Of a stretch of 64,000 nucleotides of DNA, positions 57,047 through 64,000 are shown piece by piece. The notes below the pieces were generated by a model, which was not told where the DNA came from, searched no databases, and saw only the letters and a list, made by a program, of their open reading frames with translations. The stretch is from positions 1,922,001 to 1,986,000 of the forward strand of contig JAUKTV010000002.1 in assembly GCA_030549205.1 (NCBI GenBank), read 5' to 3'. How positions within the stretch are numbered: the stretch's first letter is position 1; the number at the start of each line of letters is the position of its first letter. The DNA comes from Apiosordaria backusii. Its lineage: Eukaryota; Ascomycota; Sordariomycetes; Sordariales; Lasiosphaeriaceae. Both the position numbers and the translations under genes were made by a program.

Positions 57047-58760
57047 ATGACATCGACCTACGCCTTGCCAGCGACGGCAATCCACCATCACCATGCCTCC
57101 TCCGACCACGATTGTTCCCATTCACACTCGCACTCGCATTCCCACAGCCATGGCCATAACCACAGTCACTCGCATACCTCGTCACTAGGCGGATTGAGCC
57201 CGACACGAAGCAGGAAAGAGTCCAGATCTAATGGTGGACATTCCCACAATCGCAGCCAGGATCATGACATCAGCCACACCAACCACCGAGCGAACTCGAG
57301 TATCCCGATGCCGCTAAATCTTGGGCCGACGTTGGGACCCAGCGCACACTGGAGGACGGACTCGACGGCGGGAGGGAAGCCTCTGGTTACACCAACAAGT
57401 GCCAGCTTCGACGCTGCCGGCATATACCAGCCACCGACTTCCAGAGTACGCGCTGATACACATACCCATCATGGCCATGATCATGACCACGATCATGGAC
57501 ATGGTCACAGTCACGGTCACGGCCACGATCACGGCCATGAGCACTCGGTGAAGCGGTCAAGATTCACAAACTTCTTGCTGCCCCGAGTCGCGAGGTGGCC
57601 CCTAATTCATGCAGTGGTGGTTGAAAAGGACTCTCGTCGAATATTCTACTTCATGTCGTACGTCATGCTTTCCAATTTTTACCTTTATATCTTCAAGCCC
57701 CACTAACCCGCCGATTTCGCATAGGTTGAACCTCGCATTTATGATGGTCCAGGCATTTTACGGCTACGCAACAGACTCGCTTGGTCTTCTTAGTGACAGC
57801 ATCCATATGTTTTTCGACTGCGTGGCCTTGGCCGTTGGTTTGTTCGCTGCCGTCGCGAGCAAGTGGCCGCCGAGCGAGCGGTTCCCCTATGGGTTCGGGA
57901 AGATTGAGACCTTGAGTGGTTTTGCCAACGGGGTCTTTCTCATCCTTATTAGTGTGGAAATCATGATTGAGGCGTGCGAGCGCATGATGGAGGGTAGAGA
58001 AACGAAAAGACTTGGGGAGCTATTTGTGGTCAGCACTTTGGGGCTGTTGGTCAATTTGGTGGGTATGACGGCATTTGGCCACCACCATCATGGACATGAC
58101 CACGGCCACTCCCATGGCGGCTGCGGTGGACATGGGCATAGCCACGATCATGGCCACGATCACGACCACGATCACAAAGATGAGAAGAAGAATGGCCATG
58201 CTCACTCGCACTCGCATTCCCACGACAACGAAAACATGTACGGCATCTACCTCCATGTGCTTGCCGACACATTGGGCAGCGCGGCTGTCATCGTATCGAC
58301 CATCCTTACGCACTTTTGGAAGTGGTCTGGTTGGGATCCTTTGGCATCTTTCCTCATTGCCCTCCTGATTTTGCTTTCGGCCCTGCCGTTAGTCAAATCT
58401 TCGGCGAGGAGGTTGCTGCTTACGATTCCACCCGAGATCGAGTATAACTTGCGCGATACCTTGTCTGGAATTACGGGCTTGAAGGGTGTCGTCAGCTATG
58501 CGGCACCCAAATTCTGGATGGATGACCGGCATAGTGAAGGTGGACCGCCGAACAAGCTTCTTGGTGTCATGCACGTTGTGGCAGCCCGGGGCATGGATAT
58601 GGAGGACGTGCGGGATCGTGTGCGCAATTATCTGCTTGAACACAACATCGATATCACGTTACAGGTCGAGCGGGAAGGGGACACAAGCTGCTGGTGTGGC
58701 GTAGGACGGAGTCCGCTCTCCCAAGCGCACAAGTCGACAAATAGCATCAGCATCTTCTAG
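57047..58760 (+). CDS. Cation-diffusion-facilitator zinc transporter, Msc2/ZnT7-like
   Basis: Two exons, 57047-57657 and 57725-58760 (548 residues). The intron is 67 bp (GTACGT...GCATAG, branch ACTAAC). The start MTSTYALPATAIHHHH leads into two His-rich blocks (about 15-50 and 145-175). CDF core: RRIFYFMSLNLAFMMVQAFY, then TDSLGLLSDSIHMFFDC with the Zn-site D-x3-H-x3-D pattern, YGFGKIETLSGF, a third His-rich loop (HGHDHGHSHGG on, about 330-390) and the second site YLHVLADTLGSAAVIVSTIL (HxxxD). The C-terminal cytosolic domain starts at LLLTIPPE. Msc2 and ZnT7-type carriers move Zn2+ into the ER/Golgi. It is shorter than yeast Msc2, lacking that protein's extra N-terminal membrane spans, which resembles ZnT7 more. 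Confidence 0.92.
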
Positions 58761-60469
58761 GGAGAGGATGGGGATTTGGTTTAGTCGAGGCTCTTTTGGT
58801 TTTGGTCCGTTTTGGTCAGACGTTGGCTGGTCTGGATTGGCATACACTGCGGCACTTTTGTGATATTGGAACTTGCATGGCGTCGTTTCGTCCTCGGTTT
58901 TTGGGTTGAGGAAGAAAGAGAAAGAGCATAGATCAGACTAATCCGGGAGAGGGCAGAGGAGGTGTAGCCCATATTATCATTTGGTGTACATAGCATGTAT
59001 GCGTTGCTACCTTATCAGTTACTTGTATCTAGCGGGTTAATGGATTACCATGTCGTCAGGGTTAGGGGTCAATGTGTACACTAGCACTCAAAATGTCTCG
59101 AGCCAGAAAAAGTGCCCTTGGCAAATGACGCATTTCACATGCTAATCCACAAGCAAAGGCTTGGCGTTTTTAGCTTAACCCGCGCTTGGCATCAGTCAAG
59201 GCAGTTCCCCTCCACACCACGACAAGCCTCTGAGGAATGAATGCAGGTCACACCTGGACTCAACCGAGAGCCATTGTTTGGCCAGAATGCAGCCGTCCGC
59301 CTGTCCGATGCAGAGGGGACTTCCTTTTTGACAGACTTACGGCTTATAATGGCCGTGTGACCTTTTACGTCTTCAACAAGCGATATCCCTTGACCCCTCG
59401 ACCGAGTGATGCCCCTCCATGATGCCGAGGACATGGAGAGCTACCCCACGCTCAAAGAGAATCCACCCCAGATTGCGGGAAGGGTCCCTCCTTGTCCCGC
59501 CGCGACGCGGGATGGACGGGGACCGGTGCGCATCAACGCGGACATAAGGGCCGTATTCTCGGTATTACTTTTTTGCCAAAAGTCGATTCGTTGATGAGAG
59601 ATAAAACGTCAACCGAAGACCGAGGGAGGAGGGGATGGGATAAGGTCAGGCTGTCTCTATCTTTTTAATTTGCGGGGAGTAGGGGATCGTTGCGCTTGGC
59701 TGTGATTAGCGGTTCAGTTAAACTCTTTAAAAGCCGCACTAAAGAAGCAAACTCCAAGTGCCGTTAACTACCGGCTCAAAAGAGGCATCATGGTAACAGC
59801 GGGACACAAAACATAGGGATATTCAACAAAGAAGACAACAACCAACCCAACCGAACCCTGAGGGTGAGAGGGAAACGGTGAGACGTACATAATTCCCTTG
59901 TGATCACTTTCAGGGGTCCCAAGAACAGAAAACACATCCCACCTTCTTGTCCACAAGGGGTGGTGGCCGTCGGTTTGGCGGGGCTCCTTTTTGCCGAGGT
60001 TCTTGGTCCGGGGCGCGGGTGACGTCCGTGGCTGCTGCAAGCGTGTGTCCCGCGCAAAGGGCAGCTTTCTCTCACAAAAACCTCTTCGGTTGCGCCGATC
60101 CCTTTTCTTTCACGTCACTTTTGCGCTCAAATCTCTTTTCTCGACAGCGTCTCTTGCCTTTGCATTTTCTTCTCGATTGCTTGCCCTGTTGTTTAGGAAC
60201 AGACAATACCCGCGACAAGGACCACCCCTCCACCCTTCAGGAACAAAGTACAGAAAATCAAGTCAGGCACGCGACAGACAGACACCAGACGACAGACCGT
60301 TCTCAGAAAACCGGTGGGAGACTTAGGGGTGCATAAGGGACCCGAAACTCTAAACTTTACACATTTTTAACAGTCCGGAGCTCCGTTTTCACGGTCTTCT
60401 TCCACGCTCTCCTCTCTCTCCCGACCTTTCCGGCCGCCGCCACATTCCACATATCCACAGCCACCAAAA
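58761..60469. other. Intergenic, 5' of the carnitine carrier gene
   Basis: About 1.7 kb without a supported gene. Several frames (for example plus 59947-60336) show no motif. The last 300 bases are pyrimidine-rich (CTCTCCTCTCTCTCCCGACC), a likely leader and promoter. Confidence 0.4.
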
Positions 60470-61558
60470 ATGTCGTCCACAACACCCGACCAGAAGCTCC
60501 AGGCTGTCCTCCCGGACGCCGTTGCCGATAGGATCCCTCACATCCCAGAGTCAAAGGAAGAGCTCAAGGCGGATGCCAAAGCGGCGGCTTCCACGGGCTT
60601 GGCTCAAGTACGGTCGTTTGTCGCGGGTGGTTTCGGTGGTGTTTGCGCTGTGGTTGTTGGTCACCCCTTTGATCTGGTCAAAGTCCGGTTGCAGACTGCC
60701 GAGAAGGGGGTTTATTCCAGTGCTATTGATGTGGTGAAGAAGAGCGTGGCCAAGGATGGGTTGAAGAGGGGGTTGTATGCTGGAGTTAGCGCGCCGCTGG
60801 TGGGTGTTACGCCTATGTGTGAGTATTCCATTCCCTTGTTTTTACTATCCCAGCGCAGTATCTAATCTGGGGATTTGTTCACAGTCGCCGTCTCCTTCTG
60901 GGGTTACGACCTCGGCAAGTCCATCGTCCGATCCACCAGCACCGTCAGCCCAGACGGCAACCTCTCCATCGCGCAAATCTCGGCCGCCGGTTTCTTCTCT
61001 GCCATCCCCATGACCGCCATTACTGCGCCCTTTGAGCGCGTCAAGGTCATCCTCCAAGTCCAAGGCCAGAAGCAGCTCGCCCCCGGCGAGAAGCCAAAGT
61101 ACAGCGGCGGCATGGACGTCGTTCGCCAGCTTTACAGGGAGGGTGGTGTTCGCTCTGTCTTCCGTGGCTCTGCTGCTACCCTCGCCCGTGATGGTCCCGG
61201 TAGTGCTGCTTACTTCGCTGCGTACGAGTACTGCAAGCGGGCTTTGACTCCCAAGGATCCCGTTACTGGGGAGGCTAGTGGAAAGCTGAGCTTGACGGCC
61301 ATCACTTGCGCTGGTGCGGCGGCTGGTGTGGCGATGTGGATTCCTGTGTTCCCGATTGATACTGTCAAGAGTCGGTTACAGACCGCGGAGGGGAATGTGA
61401 CTATTGGTGGAGTGGTCAAGGGGCTGTATGCGAAGGGGGGGTACAAGGCTTTCTTCCCTGGGTTTGGGCCTGCGCTGGCGAGAGCGGTGCCGGCTAATGC
61501 GGCGACGTTTTTGGGTGTTGAGTTGGCGCACCAGGCTATGAATAAGGTGTTTAATTAA
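60470..61558 (+). CDS. Mitochondrial carnitine/acylcarnitine carrier
   Basis: Two exons, 60470-60818 and 60885-61558 (340 residues). The intron is 66 bp (GTGAGT...CACAG, branch TCTAAT); the join reads VTPMFAVSFWGYDLG. There are three mitochondrial-carrier repeats with signatures GHPFDLVKVRLQT, APFERVKVILQVQ and FPIDTVKSRLQT. The second, PFERVKV-type motif and the following GQ-rich link are typical of carnitine/acylcarnitine carriers (CRC1 in yeast, acuH in Aspergillus). It exchanges acylcarnitine for carnitine across the inner membrane, for acetyl-unit and fatty-acid use. The about 45-residue N-terminal extension (DQKLQAVLPDAVADRIPHIP) is normal for filamentous fungi. Confidence 0.93.
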
Positions 61559-63372
61559 GCAAAGAGTTTATGCTTAGGTTGACGGGAGAGATATAGACCG
61601 GGAAGGGGTTGTTTTTGGGTTATCATTGGGGAGGATTCCGGGGATCTGTAAAATGATTTGGTGGGTTTTTCTTGGATTTTTCCTAGGTACCTTGGAGGTA
61701 TTTCTGTTCAAAGAGCGGGACAGGAGTCTGGGTTTTTGGCGTGCATTGGCAGAGAGACATGTCTGTGTTTTTTACTTTGTTAGAATACAATTGAGCCAGC
61801 ATTTGGTCATCACTTTTTGTTTTGGGTTGTCTTGTGTGGCAAATATATATATGTGTTTGTGTGTGTGTGTGTGTGTGTTATGTTTGTTTGTTAAAGGTAC
61901 AGGTTTGAACAGGGAGGTATGTATCTATTGTGTCAAGAAGTTCAGCGGTAATGACTGGTTAGGTATTGACGTTTGCATTTGGTTGATACGAAGCCTCAAG
62001 TTAAATACAAATAAGGCATATACCGCTGTTTCCTGTATCTCCTACCCTTTGCTAATCTATTCCCATTGGCTCTCTATATCCCCCCAACCTATATATTTTG
62101 ACCCTTTAGTAAACGCTACCAAATAACCTACTCATCACAATCACCACCAGCCTGAAAGCAACCAACGTCTTGGTATTCACCCTACCCATCACCCCCCCCT
62201 CTCGTGGTGTCCTCCCCCTCGTGATGTCACCACCCTCTCGTTCTTGTCTAACCTCAGAGGAAACATCGCTACCTTTTTCAGGACTAACTCCTCCTTTTTT
62301 TTTTGAGGCTTCCCTCCCTCTCGTTCAACCTTTTTCTTGAGAGCCCATTCGAGCTAGATGTTATGATCATGACAACGGGGAGACGAGCCAGACATATTGG
62401 AGGGGTTTAAGTTTTTTGGTGGATTGAGTAAATTGCAACTCAAGAGGGGCTTGGAGTTTGGATCCGCCGCTGAAGAAGACAGAGGCGGAGGATGGGGGGG
62501 TTGTGGTGATGTGGCGGTGGGTTTGGGGGCTTGTAGAGAGACGGAGTGTTGTTGATGGGGGGGACATTTTGGTCGTTGGGGGAGGGTGGTGGTGAGTTGG
62601 TGGGGGGCCGCCACTGGTCGTCAAAAACCAGTGGGTTGGAGGTGGTGGTTCATTTTATATAATATGTCGTTGCGATACTGTCGATGCTGGGGGCTCGATC
62701 TTGTGTAAGTGGGAGACACAAGACAACATCTTGAGATTCACAACCCCACAGATGCACGCCCGCCTTGGTAGTCATGGGTTATATCCCTTGGTTGGGAAGT
62801 GCTCTCTTAGTATATACTAACTTCACCTTGCCCGGAAAGCATATTCTGAAGAAGGAGGTATGCATTTTCCCCCCGGGACCTGGTCGTGGTGTGGATCAAA
62901 GACAAGTGGGTTAGGGTTAGACAGCGGTTGAAGCACCTGGTCCGTGCATGTAAGTCAGAAAAAGCCCCTCCACCAGAAGCTCGACTTCCTTTGGTCAACT
63001 TAAAACACCATCAAGCCAGGAAGACGGCTTCCGACGATATTTCTGCCTCAATTGCAGTTGCAAGACCGAAACAAGCTGCCAAGATGGAGGCTTCGTCGAA
63101 AGAGCCCCCGAAACAAAAGGTAAGCACCTCTCCGCGTCCTCCTTCCTCTTCTGTTGCTGGCGAGGGCGAGTCGCGCTCAGTGCACCTTCACGATGAGCGA
63201 CTCATCAAGGTCGCTGGGCGGATGGACCCGCCGACAATAGCAGTGCAGAGTCACACTTCTAAAACTTCTTCCAAGCGGAAGATTTGGATCTCTCATTCAT
63301 TTCTTGTCTCATATTCCCAACCTTTCATCTCTGTCTTGGAGCATCTTTGTTGTATCCAGTACAGACTTGATC
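61559..63372. other. Intergenic with a GT microsatellite; no firm gene
   Basis: A (GT)10 run lies at 61859-61878. Proline-rich minus-strand frames at 62354-62624 overlap in two frames and are low-complexity. A plus-strand frame at 62886-63494 starts at GTG and ends inside the next gene in another frame. It has a possible GTAAGC donor at 63120, so a small upstream exon there cannot be excluded. Confidence 0.4.
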
Positions 63373-64000
63373 ATGGATCCCCCCATCCACGAGAGGGATA
63401 TTCCCATCCCAAGCATCGAAGTTCACGAGACAACTTCGCCGGAGGCTTCTCGGTTTGCAGAACTCTCATCAGTGGAGCCGACTGCCGCGCCTGAGATAGC
63501 CATAGCTAGATCTCCCGGCGTCTCTGTGCAGTCCAAGCAACCCTATGCGACGTCACACTCCGTGCCTTCAAACAGCGACAGCTCTGGCCCGTCTGGATCG
63601 AGTTCGAATCTAACCGATCATCAAAAGTACCTTCCTCTTCGAGAGTTGACCCTCAACTCGAGGCCTCTGGTCAAGCGAGCCATCCAGTTCTCATGTGATG
63701 GCGACTTAGCTGTGGCCGCGGACGACTCGGTCCATGTTTTCGTCCCAGAGTTCCCAGATTTCTCGAGACGCAGGAAGAGAATCGCTGAGGGCGACGATCC
63801 GGAGTCCTCGGACGAAGAAACCAGTGGTCAGCAAGGCCAATACAAATCAGAGACTATCCGGACTCAGTACTCTGAGGGAAGCAAGCACATGCCCGTCTCA
63901 TTTCCGCCTCTCGACCCGCGGATCAACAAGGAGCTTTTCGAAGCCGAAAACATGCCTTTCCCGTACGACAAAACTTCCGCCACGCCTAAGAGCCAACGCG
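63373..64000 (+). CDS. Probable TFIIIC delta-type subunit, N-terminal part (runs off the window)
   Basis: An open frame from ATG 63373 (MDPPIHERDIPIPSIEVHET) to the end of the window, at least 209 residues. The first 80 residues are Ser/Pro-rich and disordered. Then comes LRELTLNSRPLVKRAIQFSC and DGDLAVAADDSVHVFVPEFP, which resembles the start of the beta-propeller of the TFIIIC 90-kDa/delta subunit (RNA polymerase III transcription factor, nuclear). An acidic stretch (EGDDPESSDEETSG) follows. Assignment rests on this one block; another WD40-like nuclear protein is possible. The 3' end is outside the window. Confidence 0.5.
   Translation, partial: MDPPIHERDIPIPSIEVHETTSPEASRFAELSSVEPTAAPEIAIARSPGVSVQSKQPYATSHSVPSNSDSSGPSGSSSNLTDHQKYLPLRELTLNSRPLVKRAIQFSCDGDLAVAADDSVHVFVPEFPDFSRRRKRIAEGDDPESSDEETSGQQGQYKSETIRTQYSEGSKHMPVSFPPLDPRINKELFEAENMPFPYDKTSATPKSQR

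Noticed and set aside
62354..62624. Proline-rich minus-strand proteins of 85-86 residues
   Set aside because: Two frames of the same low-complexity C-rich DNA look equally open, which argues for composition rather than coding.

Overview
This is a piece of a filamentous ascomycete chromosome, most likely from a Sordariomycete close to the Sordariales. The evidence is short (about 50-80 nt) GT-AG introns with CTRAC-like branch sites, a bli-3-type blue-light gene, an RGS-LOV photoreceptor gene, a HET-domain gene, and a large AT-rich block with the marks of repeat-induced point mutation (RIP: CpA and TpG almost gone, every frame full of stops). No rRNA gene, convincing tRNA gene or CRISPR array was seen.

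Bases 1-31,860 are a transposon nest. Its layers can be ordered from target-site duplications and by aligning the copies with each other. The deepest layer is a RIP-mutated copia-type element on the minus strand (about 23962-28418, right part only). A second minus-strand copia (4580-23961) is inserted in it, with 679-bp LTRs. That copia was then split by three insertions: (i) a full-length plus-strand copia of the same family (6086-12539, two 679-bp LTRs, 5-bp TSD GAAAG), (ii) an autonomous Helitron (about 15161-21346), and (iii) a solo gypsy LTR (22333-22734, TSD GTAGG). A minus-strand Ty3/gypsy element (1-4579, open at the left edge) cuts into its left LTR. The copias are heavily mutated, while both gypsy sequences and the Helitron are essentially unmutated, so they arrived after the last RIP episode. 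A still more degraded AT-only block (29060-31860) lies between the nest and the genes.

Bases 31,900-64,000 are an ordinary gene-dense arm. In order it carries: a HET-domain gene broken by a frameshift at the nest border; a three-exon glycine-zipper/MPG-repeat protein; a mitochondrial NAPE-PLD-like metallo-beta-lactamase; an RGS-LOV photoreceptor (minus); a secreted GH92 mannosidase with one in-frame TAG; an F-box-like protein (minus); Bli-3; diphthine synthase DPH5 (minus), divergent from the spliceosomal SNU23; a UBC7-type E2, convergent with the dolichol mannosyltransferase ALG1 (minus); an Msc2/ZnT7-like zinc transporter; the carnitine/acylcarnitine carrier; and the 5' part of a probable TFIIIC subunit gene.

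Most of the gene arm is conserved housekeeping. Two light-related genes (RGS-LOV and bli-3) lie within 10 kb of each other, and bli-3 has a White Collar-type motif upstream. The most unusual items are the Helitron (non-canonical ends with subterminal inverted repeats, a duplicated 5' terminus, a GC-AG intron and a single stop in an otherwise complete transposase) and the GH92 gene with its lone TAG. I found no clearly new multi-gene system.
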